In this document: in pieces, positions 49,785 through 59,499 of the stretch
Numbering within the stretch: position 1 is the stretch's first letter
Layout: each line of letters starts with the position of its first letter
Assembly (NCBI GenBank): GCA_001661245.1
Contig: KV454012.1
Span: 1,673,964-1,737,963, forward strand
Direction: 5' to 3'
Source: Pachysolen tannophilus NRRL Y-2460
Taxonomy: Eukaryota; Ascomycota; Pichiomycetes; Alaninales; Pachysolenaceae
Length of the DNA stretch: 64,000 nucleotides
The notes under the pieces: generated by a model
Databases searched by the model: none
What the model was told of the DNA's origin: nothing
Seen by the model: the letters and a program-made list of their open reading frames with translations, nothing else
Position numbers and translations under genes: made by a program

Positions 49785-51488
49785 TTAATGAAATAACTTT
49801 TTTAAAATATAAAATCCACTAAACATAACAACCAACAAAGTGATAATATGTACGTTATTGAAATCATTCAAATCAGCAACAGGGATAGTTAGATCAAAGG
49901 TTAATTTCTGATTGTTAGTGTCACTGTTGATATCTAATTGTGGTTGAATGTGATAGAAAACTGTGTTATCATCAAAATACGATTCAAAACCTAAAAACTT
50001 GTGATGAAAAGGAGACTTCTGTAAAACTTGTAATTCTTGTTCAAAGTTGCTTATTATGCGTGAATAGGGATTTTTGCTTAAAATAATAGAAGTTTCATCC
50101 CCATGTTCTTTAATAAAAGCAGCACCTAAAGATGTAAATGTTTCAATTGGTATTGTTAGATCACAAGCCCAGAATAAATTTGGATAGGGGATCTTGGTTT
50201 CAAATGATGTTATATTTTGCATTGGTTTGCTATACCTAGAATGTAACGGTATTTCAAAAGTAGGTACAGATGAGGATGAGGAAGATGGAAGATGCAGTTG
50301 ACTTATATTCAATTCAAAAAGCGCTTCGCTTCCCCATTTTTTAATCAAGTAATTTGGTAATTCAAGATTTGTTTCTCCGTATAATCCTATCAAATTTAAT
50401 CCAGTTTCCTTCATCCGGTCGTCTTTCAATTGATATTTGTCCATAAAAAAATCTTTTGGTAAATTCCAGCTCAAATATAATTTACATACATCCAAATTAT
50501 TTACTAGATCACAGTATTCAGTTGAATCCAGCTGTTCTGGAATAAGATTCAGCGGTTGAATAAGTAGAGGAGGTTGAAGTGGAGTTTCAGATTTCTCATT
50601 ATGTAGTGACAATTTATATTTCGGGTGAAGCCCAATTGGTTTTATAAATTCATTCTTGTAAGAAATATCGAGCAATGTCCTGTGCCTAGGTGTAAACTGG
50701 AAGCTGGTCTTCATAGGAACAATGTCATCACTATTATCCAAGACAAACCTAACTCCAGCAAGACCAGTGTTATCAACATTGGTCAATTTCTCTTCGATAG
50801 TGAAAATTCCAACCTCAGTCTTGTAATCTTGTTTTTTGGTAAAAATCAAATCTTCAGAGGCCATTACGTCCAGCCAGTAAAATTGGACCATAAATTTATC
50901 AGAATTATTAATCGAATCATAGCTAATCTCTAAATATTGAAAGTCTGTAGATATACTTTTTTCTAATATGTCTTCAATTGATTTTTTTAAACTATAAGAT
51001 ATTTCGTTTGTTGGTTCAAAGTACTTCAATGCGGTTGGTGTAACAATAAACTCATTGAATAAAACAGATTCATCATTAATGTCAGCGTACAACAATTTTT
51101 TAAGCTCCTGATTTATTGCAGTAATTGTTTTGTTGAAATTTGTTTCATAAACACCGGCTGAATCATCAGCAATTTGTGGGATAAAGTTGACACTTAATCC
51201 AGGAGAAGCAACATCACCAAAGATGGAAGAATCATAATCTTCAAGTTTAGAAAATTGTAGGCGAAACGAATAGCAATCCTTTAAAATCTTGAGCAAATGT
51301 GATTCATATGAAACATCTTTTAAAATTCGAGCTATTGGTATTGTGAATCTATCCTGTCTCTTAAATGGTACAATTGTCGAAGGAAGAGTTATTGAGTAAG
51401 CTTTATCAATCTTAACCTTTTCATGAAACTGTAATTCGGATGACTTGGGAATTATAATTGTTGTCCTTTGGACAATATTTGTAGACAT
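49785..51488 (-). CDS. PBN1: Pbn1/PIG-X subunit of the GPI mannosyltransferase I complex
   Basis: This 567-residue protein has the PIG-X/Pbn1 layout: a long lumenal beta-rich part with GLHPKYKLSLHN, LYLSWNLPKDFFMDKYQ, GETNLELPNYLIKKWGSEAL and FEIPLHSRYSKP. One membrane helix lies at the extreme C-terminus (about 548-563), followed by KKLFH. The IPLHxRY motif is the family signature (PIPLHxRYxxP). Pbn1 stabilises Gpi14, which adds the first mannose to GPI precursors in the ER. There is no signal peptide, as usual for the yeast protein. The start is the first ATG. Confidence 0.92.
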   Translation of the reverse strand: MSTNIVQRTTIIIPKSSELQFHEKVKIDKAYSITLPSTIVPFKRQDRFTIPIARILKDVSYESHLLKILKDCYSFRLQFSKLEDYDSSIFGDVASPGLSVNFIPQIADDSAGVYETNFNKTITAINQELKKLLYADINDESVLFNEFIVTPTALKYFEPTNEISYSLKKSIEDILEKSISTDFQYLEISYDSINNSDKFMVQFYWLDVMASEDLIFTKKQDYKTEVGIFTIEEKLTNVDNTGLAGVRFVLDNSDDIVPMKTSFQFTPRHRTLLDISYKNEFIKPIGLHPKYKLSLHNEKSETPLQPPLLIQPLNLIPEQLDSTEYCDLVNNLDVCKLYLSWNLPKDFFMDKYQLKDDRMKETGLNLIGLYGETNLELPNYLIKKWGSEALFELNISQLHLPSSSSSSVPTFEIPLHSRYSKPMQNITSFETKIPYPNLFWACDLTIPIETFTSLGAAFIKEHGDETSIILSKNPYSRIISNFEQELQVLQKSPFHHKFLGFESYFDDNTVFYHIQPQLDINSDTNNQKLTFDLTIPVADLNDFNNVHIITLLVVMFSGFYILKKLFH

Positions 51489-51615
51489 ATTCCTTAAATA
51501 TTGACCTTGAAATCATTCACTGCTAATATCTTAACTGTTATCTTACTTTTGATTTTTTAATGCAACTTGTTGATTTTTCAGTAATTTTTTATTTTTTTAT
51601 TTTTTATTTTTAACT

Positions 51616-51621
51616 ACGCGT
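51616..51621. promoter_or_regulatory. ACGCGT (MCB) within a small palindrome
   Basis: TTTTTAACTACGCGTTAAAAAG has partial dyad symmetry around ACGCGT. It lies 58 bp before the ATG of the small plus-strand ORF and 128 bp from the PBN1 ATG, so either could be its target. MBF/SBF control would imply G1/S expression; this is inference. Confidence 0.45.
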
Positions 51622-51678
51622 TAAAAAGAAGAGATTTTATAACATTATTGCTTTGAAACAAAAAGACGGTACGTTCAT

Positions 51679-52055
51679 ATGGGCCTAACTTCGTTGGAAA
51701 GCATTCACAGGAAGAGGAGAGGATCATTCTTTGAAAGAAAGAGTTTTGGTGATGATGATAGTTGTAATTTGGAGAATTGTTTGGATGAAAAAAGAAAGCA
51801 AGATCGAACTGTTAAAACAAATCATTATATAACAATAGATTTAATGATGAATGCTTCTAGAAATGCATATAAGCTGTTAGAAGCTGGTGATGGCAATGGA
51901 GATAATCTTGAAGAGAAAGAAACGCCCCTAGAGGATACTTTCAAGCAGAAACCTTTTTGGCCAGTTATCACAAGAATACGACAATAAAAAAGGCGGAAAA
52001 CTCAGGTTTGTTGACTAAAGTTGGCGAATTTTTATTTGGTTTCAATAAAATCTGA
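51679..52055 (+). CDS. Small unassigned protein; frame breaks at a T5 run
   Basis: The ATG-started frame runs 102 codons to 51987 and is hydrophilic and charged (HRKRRGSFFERKSFGDDD), with a helix around ITIDLMMNASRNAYKLLEAG. After a T5 run at 51954-51958 the neighbouring frame stays open to 52055 and encodes a C-terminus that looks more natural than the one in frame: SGLLTKVGEFLFGFNKI, an amphipathic helix. One missing T would join them into about 125 residues. Given the other homopolymer problems in this window I favour an assembly error. No homologue is recognised. Confidence 0.5.
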
Positions 52056-52153
52056 AATACTCCAAAACTAGGTTAGATCTCTTTTTTTTTTTTTTTTTTT
52101 TTTTTTGGCATTTGGACTTTTTTAACTTAATAATAATATATTTAAAATTGATT

Positions 52154-53850
52154 CTATCTATATGTATAATCCTGTTCTTCTAATTGCTTATGTTTATTTA
52201 TAAATAAATCGGTACCATCTTTAATCTTTAAAGTGTTTGGTCCGATTTGCGAATTTGTCGTCAAATCGAAAACTTCATTTTTTGCTGTATTGACTGGTGT
52301 ACTAAAACTTTTATTATATTCTCGAAAGGCACCTGGGATTTCAGCTTCTTTAATCTCAGATGGAAGTATGTTGTTAATTCTAGCATTTTCACCTTTATTA
52401 CTTGGTGTACTTAGTAATAATTCAGTTTTTGTGCTGGAATTTAAAGTAGTTCCTCCAATGTCATCTTCATTTGTAATCTTTCTATTTAATAATTTCTCTA
52501 GTATTTCTTTTTGGTAGGGAATAACAGATATTATAATATCATCCTCTACAAAATTTCCATTTTCTCTTATTGCTCTAATAGCTGAGGAAGGACTATCATA
52601 TGTGATTTTAACCCAGTTTTTCCCAATGAATATAGGATATAATTTTTTGGTTTTAAAGGGGATGGAGCTGATAATGGTGTAGAATGATCCGAGTTGTTAT
52701 TACTCAGTCTAGAATGTAACAGCGATTGAGGAGTTCCAGGAGGATTTCCAAATGTTGATCCGGAAGAGAATGGTGTTGGTGGAGGTAACTGATGCAACTG
52801 CGGAGTTTGTGAAATTATGTCTCCAAAATCTTCCAAGATACGTCCAAATTTGGCAAAATGTTTTAAAACAGTATGGAATGCAAAATCTGGATAACCATAA
52901 ACCAATACTGCAGTTTCAATATCGTCATGATTGATAGATTTGTTCATTGATGGGGAAGCTATAGTATCAAAAAGATGTGAGTTATTAACTTCTTTAATGC
53001 GAGAGTTGAAATTTAATGAAGAAAATGCTGAAGGTGATGATGTTGTTTTAGCGGGAGTTTTAAATTTGTCTTGATCAGTAAAACGTTCTGGATAAACTAC
53101 AGCATTTCTAATTATTTCATCATGCCTTTTATTGTCAATTCCAAATTGTTGTAGATTGCCTGATGCAATTTTTTCATTAGTTAAAAGATATCTTGGACTA
53201 GAATTGAAAAAATTACTGAAATTATCTGGATGTGTATTAATTGACTCTGTTAAAGCAGCCACATTTTTCATCCTTAATTCTTCTTCTGTTAACAAATCAT
53301 CATCATTATCATTATCGGAGAAATTCAAATCAAACATAGACTTTGATGGTGGTTTCTCATCATCATCAAAATTATCAGCGGTTAATAATGGATTTTCAAT
53401 TATATCATAATTTCTATTACTTTTCCTAAATTTAGACAAAATATCTTTACTTTTATTCTTATCATGCGATGAACTTGGAGATTGTGAATCATCTGAAATT
53501 GCTCCCAAATCTTTATTTTCTACTTTAGTTTCATCATCATTTTGATCTTGAAGACTTTTCCTATTATTACCTAAAGTTCTCTCAATAACACGACCAGGTA
53601 TTGTTCTTTTCTTTGGATTATTAATCCAAGATGGAAGTTGTTCTTGTTCTAAAATTGCAAATACATTTTCACCAACATTATAATTATTTGCATTAGCATT
53701 TCCATTAGCTTTACGATTTAAAATAACAGCTGCTTTTGCTAAGTCAGAAAATCTTGACTGCTTGATTGGGGTATGCCCAGCACTCGACAAAGGAAATGAC
53801 CTCTGTTGATTCACATCATTAAATATAGACGGCTGCACTTGATTAAACAT
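52154..53850 (-). CDS. NUP53: Nup53/Nup59-family nucleoporin, frame broken at a homopolymer
   Basis: The start MFNQVQPSIF is at 53850. The first frame (to about 52650) has a disordered N-terminus with phosphorylation-type serines and the first half of the MPPN RRM domain: AVLVYGYPDFAFHTVLKHFAKFGRILEDF, here quoted only in part as its conserved core VLVYGYP and KFGRILEDF. The second half is in the next frame: LYPIFIGKNWVKITYD, SAIRAIRENG and IISVIPYQKEILEK, then an open frame to a stop at 52154. The junction lies at an A6 run (plus-strand T6, 52643-52648), where one extra A would give continuous KKLYPIFIG. Nup53 is an inner-ring nuclear-pore protein that binds Nup170 and Kap121. The RRM dimer surface tryptophan (NWVKI) is present. 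The usual C-terminal membrane-binding helix is not obvious. Confidence 0.85.
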
Positions 53851-54561
53851 TTTTTTATAATATCTAAGTCCACTGGTGAAACTGTGAAACTTCAATCAAC
53901 CGATCAACCAAAATTGTAAATCTATAGAATTCAATTTAATATATATATATATTTATATATATATATATTGATTGTATTAAGACTTTCTTTCCTTATAAAA
54001 AAAATTTCTTTGTTGATGATTTTCAAAATGGTTTCAGATTCTGTGCACGACCTTGTTTTTGTTTAATTTTCAATCACTATCTTAAACGGAAGGGAAATGA
54101 TACCGGAGAATTTAGTAGATTACAGAATTTAAATCACAATGGTATAAGCTATTTTAAAACTGGATTGACAATATGATAAATCTATTAAATTCTAGATAAA
54201 TCGTCAGAGCTAAATAAAAAAAAAAAAAAATTCGAAATGCAACTATTATGACAAAGAAATATTAAATTAAATTAAAAAAAAAAAAAAAAAAAATTGAATC
54301 ATTATCAATAATCACTACATGTACATCAAATACTTTCAACTTTAAGAAAATAGTAATAGTAAATTGGGAAACAGAAATCAGAGTATACTGATTTTAAGTT
54401 TGTTTTTTTTTTTCGTTTTATTTTTTTTTTTTTTTGGATTTGTATTTTTTGTTTTCTTTGAAGTTTGAATTTTTCTCTTTTTTCTCTTTTTTTTTTGGGG
54501 GTACTTTTTTATTAAAATCTAATGGAAAAATAGTGGAATAGATTTGAAATCTATTTCGGTT
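53851..54561. other. Intergenic region, no gene seen
   Basis: NUP53 promoter side and 3' side of the AP180-type gene. AT-rich with TA repeats (53938-53970) and several homopolymers of 14-19 bases. Confidence 0.65.
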
Positions 54562-56961
54562 TTAAATTAGACTTGGACCATTATAGCCAGTATTTTGTTG
54601 TTGGGGGATTTGCATTGTGTTTTGGTTTTGTAAGAATGGGTTACCAGTGTTTTGTGGTCCTAAAGCCTGAGTTTGATTATTAGCAGTAAATCCTGTAGAG
54701 CTTGGACGTAAAGAAAATCCATTGTTAGTTGAAAAAGCAGTAGAAGCTGGAGGAATCTGCAGTCCAGGATTGACATTATTATAATTAGCATATCCTGTGT
54801 AATTAGGTTGTACCGAAAAGCCTCCGTTGTTGAACATTCCAGTTGGTTGTTGTTGAAACTGTTGCTGTTGTTGCTGTTGGGCTAATTTAAGTTTTTGTTG
54901 TTCCAATTCAAATTGTGCTTTTAAATTCAGCTGCTCTTGAGCAAATTTTCTCTGAGTTTCAGGGAAAACAGGAACAGTTTGCCAATTCTCTAATCCACCA
55001 GCAGTTACCTGTGGCCTTAGAGGGTTCTGTTGTTGTTGTTGAGCAGAAGAATTTGGTTCTTCTGCCGATCTGAATGGATTTGTACCCGTATGCATAGCAC
55101 TAAGCGACATCCTTTGTTCTGGCTTAGTTGTCCCAGTTTTACTGAATGTCAACGCTGTGGTACCACTTTTATCAGAAAATCTGGTATTGCTGAATGGATT
55201 GGTTGTTGGGTTACTAGGCGGACTGTGAGATGATGATGATTCTTCTTGTATATTGGCCAAAGCGAATGGATTTAATTTTGAAGAACGACGGTTCTGTTGA
55301 CCCAGATGCTGCTGGAAAACAGTACCAGTGTTAGTGGTGGTTAATAGTGGTTGCTGTTGGAAAACGTTGCCGGTTGCTGTTGATGTAAGTGGTTGCTGTT
55401 GTTGGAAATTGCCTATACCACCAAAAGTCGAAACTGCTCTATTGCCTACATCACTAGAAAATGGATTGGTATGCAGATACTGCAATGGCTGTGGCTGTGA
55501 CTGTGGTTGAGCACTATAACCACCAAAACCAGTACCAGTAAATGCGGTTGTAAGCAGTGGCAGTGGCAGGGGCTGTGATTGTTGCTGCTGGAAAATATTT
55601 GTACCTGCACTGGTATGAAATGGATGTAGTGGCTGCAAGTGTTGTTGTTGTTGTTGTTGGTCCGACGCAAATCCAGTAGCAGTGAAAACTGGAGTTAGGG
55701 CAATTGGTTGCAGCAGCAGCTGCAGCTGCTGCTGCTGGGAAATTGCTGGTTGTTGAGTAAATCCACCAGTTAATGCAGGTGTCAATACGGTAGTTGGGTT
55801 CTTGGAAAGTGCATTATTTGTATACTGCTGAGAGAACTGTTGATTATTGCTATTCGTAAATGCTGGTTGTTCGGTGAAACCAACATTATTTTGTTGGACC
55901 GAGAAATCCCAAGGATTGTAAGCAGTTTGGTTTTGGTTTTGGGTGTTTTGAGTTTGAGTAGAATTTGCTTCAACTTTCTGGGGTTCTTCCAATTTCTTGG
56001 GATCCAATGACTTTTCTTCTCTTAATAAATTAGTATTGGAACCAGTTTTCTTATTTTGATATTCTTTACCCCTTTTTTCGGCCAAATACTGAGATCTATT
56101 GAGTTCAAAACTTGGATCGTTTAAATAATCTTCCAACGAATTAGCTAAAGCAGTAGGAGCATGCTTTATAGTTGGAACATGTAATTTAGTAGCATATTCT
56201 AAATGCTTAGCTATTCTCAAATATGAAACTACATCTGCAGTTTGTTCAACAAAATCTTTATAAATATTTAATGCTCTCTCTGCATCAACTTTACTCATTT
56301 CAAAATAATGTTCCAAAATATTAATCACCCCTTCGTTTAAACATTGGTAAAGCGATAACAAATCATGAACCAACATTCTAAAACTTGTTAAAATGATATC
56401 GTTATTCACTTCAGCTTCAGCATATTTACAACGTAATAAAGCATCGATTTGTCTTTGAACACTTTCAACTTCTCTTAATACTCCTTTTTCAACAGTAAGA
56501 CGTCTAAGTCTCCCACCGCTCTCTGGATTTGTGCTTGCTGCATTGTGGGCTCTTTCATCTCTAACATAGTCAATTTTTGTAGTTGCAAATTCTTTAGACC
56601 TTGTTATTAAATATTTGGAATAAGTTTTCAAAGTTCTAATATCACCATGATTCCCTTGACCTGCTGATCTTGAAACTGTAGTACACTCAAGCATTTTATA
56701 ATGTTTCGCTAAATAAGTCAACGTTAAATCTCCTTCACCTTCCCTTATCATTATATGAACAACAAGTAAAGCTTTGAAAACAACCGACCATGCCGTATCC
56801 TGTAACCGAACTGATAAAGCTCTCATAATTGTTCTAAAATCTTCATCATTAATATTTCTAGCAGAGTGCGTCACTATCAATATAGGCTCGATATATTTAG
56901 TCTTTGGTGCCGCAAGTTTAATCTTTGTAGCACCTTTGACAATCTTCTCATATGTCGTCAT
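54562..56961 (-). CDS. YAP1801: Yap1801/Yap1802 (AP180/CALM) endocytic clathrin adaptor
   Basis: The 799-residue protein opens with an ANTH domain (about 1-280). Its inositol-lipid motif is GATKIKLAAPKTKY, and further ANTH motifs are FRTIMRALSVRLQDTAWSVV, KALLVVHIMIREG, LRDFVEQTADV-like helices and LEYATKLHVPTIKHAPTAL. The long Gln/Pro-rich C-terminal tail contains five NPF tripeptides (TNPFSS, LNPFAL, TNPFSN, TNPFRS, GNPFLQ) that bind EH-domain proteins such as Pan1 and Ede1. Yeasts have one or two such genes; I cannot tell which paralogue this is. AP180 proteins capture SNAREs and recruit clathrin at endocytic sites. CAG/CAA repeats make the tail prone to length change. Confidence 0.92.
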   Translation of the reverse strand: MTTYEKIVKGATKIKLAAPKTKYIEPILIVTHSARNINDEDFRTIMRALSVRLQDTAWSVVFKALLVVHIMIREGEGDLTLTYLAKHYKMLECTTVSRSAGQGNHGDIRTLKTYSKYLITRSKEFATTKIDYVRDERAHNAASTNPESGGRLRRLTVEKGVLREVESVQRQIDALLRCKYAEAEVNNDIILTSFRMLVHDLLSLYQCLNEGVINILEHYFEMSKVDAERALNIYKDFVEQTADVVSYLRIAKHLEYATKLHVPTIKHAPTALANSLEDYLNDPSFELNRSQYLAEKRGKEYQNKKTGSNTNLLREEKSLDPKKLEEPQKVEANSTQTQNTQNQNQTAYNPWDFSVQQNNVGFTEQPAFTNSNNQQFSQQYTNNALSKNPTTVLTPALTGGFTQQPAISQQQQLQLLLQPIALTPVFTATGFASDQQQQQQHLQPLHPFHTSAGTNIFQQQQSQPLPLPLLTTAFTGTGFGGYSAQPQSQPQPLQYLHTNPFSSDVGNRAVSTFGGIGNFQQQQPLTSTATGNVFQQQPLLTTTNTGTVFQQHLGQQNRRSSKLNPFALANIQEESSSSHSPPSNPTTNPFSNTRFSDKSGTTALTFSKTGTTKPEQRMSLSAMHTGTNPFRSAEEPNSSAQQQQQNPLRPQVTAGGLENWQTVPVFPETQRKFAQEQLNLKAQFELEQQKLKLAQQQQQQQFQQQPTGMFNNGGFSVQPNYTGYANYNNVNPGLQIPPASTAFSTNNGFSLRPSSTGFTANNQTQALGPQNTGNPFLQNQNTMQIPQQQNTGYNGPSLI

Positions 56962-57167
56962 TTCCGATTATATCTTGATCTTATTATCTCAAGCAATTTC
57001 TAATAATAACAATAATAATAATAATAATAACAGTTTAATTTATTAATATTATTATTATCGTCAACTAGCCTTTTTAATTTATTACTTTAATTTTTTTTTT
57101 TTTTCAATCACCTACTACCATCCAAGATCGATCAATACCATACATATACTATCTAATAAATTGATTG

Positions 57168-57202
<35 letters not shown>

Positions 57203-57374
57203 ATTATTATTATTATTATTAACAATTATATTAATTACTACACTATGCTATACATATTTTCTACTTTTTTTGTATTTTGGTAAAATTTTCTATTTTTCGG
57301 AAGTAAGACAGCTATTTCCCAATTGGGAAGGTAACTTCGAGTGTAAAATGGTTTGGAAACATCAGATTTCGGGT
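56962..57374. other. Intergenic region with a compound microsatellite
   Basis: It lies between the AP180-type gene start and the RRN7 3' end. It contains AAT repeats near 57001-57030 and a compound repeat, (AT)14 running into (TAT)n, at 57171-57220. No gene seen. Confidence 0.7.
57171..57220. repeat. Compound (AT)14-(TAT)7 microsatellite
   Basis: Direct reading shows 28 bases of AT dinucleotides followed by 22 bases of TAT trinucleotides. A good polymorphic marker candidate. Confidence 0.92.
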
Positions 57375-58970
57375 TTAAATTGTTGGTGATGGTTCTTTTG
57401 CGATTCTTTTCAAGAGAGAGTCGCTCCATTTAACCAAGACTTTGAACTGGTCTATGGATATGCCCAAGTTTGTTGTTAGGTTATTCATAAGGAAGTTTTC
57501 TAAGTTGTTTAGATCTTTTATTGATAAAGTAGTGCTACTAGAAGTATGTGTAGTGGTAAATAGTCTTTGATAATATGTTTGAGTTGAATTGCGGGTTTCA
57601 ACTTTTTCATTAGTAGTGTTGATTATATTTTCATTGGTATTGGATTTTTGATCTTGTAGTTGGAAAATGTCAAATAGTCTTTTCTTAGCTAGGGATTTGT
57701 TATTATGGTTGATTTCGTCATTTTCGTTGCTCAATAAATTCATTTCACACCATTTCAAATAGTTATCTGTCTTGAAATCATTCCAGTTAAGCAAGCTGTT
57801 ATAACTGGATTGTTGGTAGATCAAGCTTGATAAGAAAACATCATTATCGCCATTATTATTGCTACTGTTGATATCGTTCTGCAAAGAGTTCATAACCCCA
57901 TACCAGCTTGGCAATAGCGATGAGTTAATGGTGAAATATAATTTTGCACATGATACTAACAATGCAACCACTTTCAATTCAGGAATATTGACTAATGATA
58001 TCTTAACCAGAAACTTGTCTTTTTTGTTATAATTGAAAAAATTGGATAAATTTAAATTTATATCTTGTAAAAAAATGGCATTATTAACCATTATAGCAAT
58101 TTCCATTGGTAAAATTAATTCTTTACATATTTTAAACAATAAAGGTTGATAATTTAATTCATAATCAAAATTTATAAAATCTTTCCTGTTTTTATTAAAT
58201 TTTTTCAAATTTTTTAAAACAGAATAATATAATTCACCATTCATTGGTGGTTTTAAAGGTTCAAGCCCTCTTAAATAATAATTCAGTAGTTTTTTTTTGT
58301 TTCCAGGTGGAAGTAATGATGAAGATTTTAAATATGGTAGTTTGTTCACAGAACACCATTTGATGAAGTCGCTAATATAAATGGGTAATTTCAATTGTGC
58401 ACATGCAAAGTAACACAAGACCAATGAATCTATCAATAATGGCAATTTGCTATAATCGTATTCTCCCTCTTGATTAGAAATTTGCACATCACTACTAATT
58501 ATCTCTTCATCCTCATCTTCATCTTCATCCTGTTGATTATTATTATTATTATCACTATGATTGTCTTTTATAATAAGGTTCTGTGATAAATATATAACCC
58601 ACAATTTCTTGAGTACATTTTCAAACTCTAAAGGAAATTTTTTTTCATTAATCAACCATTCACATTGCTTGGATAATATAATCTGGTAGTTTCTAAGAAA
58701 AAATTGCTGACCTTTAATACCAAACAATTGTTCATCTGTTTTCTTTTGTTCTAATCTCTGAGAATGCTGAGTACCTCCAGAGTTAGACAAAGTAGGTACA
58801 TTGAGCCTCCTTGTTTGCACGTAGTTCTCATCATCATCATCGTTATATTCATAATCACCTTCTCGCACATGTCCGTATTGACATATTTTTCTGCCAGCAA
58901 TTGATCTCCATAACCTTGATCTACAGTTATCTGTACCACATATTGGACCTCTTATCCAAACACTATTCAT
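57375..58970 (-). CDS. RRN7: Rrn7, TFIIB-like subunit of the RNA polymerase I core factor
   Basis: The protein is 531 residues and starts at MNSVWIRGPICG. A zinc ribbon at the very N-terminus (CGTDNCRSRLWRSIAG, then CQYGH, about residues 11-34) matches the Rrn7/TAF1B form CxxxxC..CxxGH. Cyclin-like helices follow, with the conserved blocks FFLRNYQIILSKQCEWL, LYLSQNLI-type helix and LVLCYFACAQLKLPIYISDFIKWC. The rest is weakly conserved, as usual. Rrn7 with Rrn6 and Rrn11 recruits Pol I to the rDNA core promoter. Asn/Asp-rich inserts (NNNNNQQDEDEDEDEE) interrupt the fold. Confidence 0.93.
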   Translation of the reverse strand: MNSVWIRGPICGTDNCRSRLWRSIAGRKICQYGHVREGDYEYNDDDDENYVQTRRLNVPTLSNSGGTQHSQRLEQKKTDEQLFGIKGQQFFLRNYQIILSKQCEWLINEKKFPLEFENVLKKLWVIYLSQNLIIKDNHSDNNNNNQQDEDEDEDEEIISSDVQISNQEGEYDYSKLPLLIDSLVLCYFACAQLKLPIYISDFIKWCSVNKLPYLKSSSLLPPGNKKKLLNYYLRGLEPLKPPMNGELYYSVLKNLKKFNKNRKDFINFDYELNYQPLLFKICKELILPMEIAIMVNNAIFLQDINLNLSNFFNYNKKDKFLVKISLVNIPELKVVALLVSCAKLYFTINSSLLPSWYGVMNSLQNDINSSNNNGDNDVFLSSLIYQQSSYNSLLNWNDFKTDNYLKWCEMNLLSNENDEINHNNKSLAKKRLFDIFQLQDQKSNTNENIINTTNEKVETRNSTQTYYQRLFTTTHTSSSTTLSIKDLNNLENFLMNNLTTNLGISIDQFKVLVKWSDSLLKRIAKEPSPTI

Positions 58971-59499
58971 TACCAGCTCTCAAAGTATTCCCAAGAATAA
59001 TATCTCCACAGCAAAAACACTATATCACCAAGCTCATTTATCTCTATTTTAAGTTGATTTAGACTTTGGCCACTTATCTTGCTTCAAGAGGTTTCTTAAT
59101 TATTTAATTCAAGTATAGAAATTGTGTTTTTTTCTTTTTTTTTTTTTGTTCTATTAATTTTTTTCACGTACAAAAAAATAAATCTTGACCAAAGTAATAT
59201 CTATGATCTCTCATCTCTTATATATTATATATTATATATTATATTAAATTAAATCCTATAAGTAAGATATGTTTTAAATATTATCGATAAATCTTATATA
59301 GTCGAGGGCAATAAAAAAAAAATTATTATAATCATTTAAAAATATGTCTGTCGTGATATAAATTGTATTATATTTAACAGTAAACCAGAACCAAAACCAA
59401 AAACCAAACCAAAAACCCAGAATTGTAAGACACCTCATAAAGTTTCAATTGTAAACGAAAGTTAATAATAGTCATTATATTAATAAAAAAAAAGCACAT
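58971..59499. other. Intergenic region, no gene seen
   Basis: RRN7 promoter side and 3' side of the PPR-like gene. It contains ATTATAT repeats (59218-59245) and an ACCAAAACCAAA repeat (59385-59420). Confidence 0.65.
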
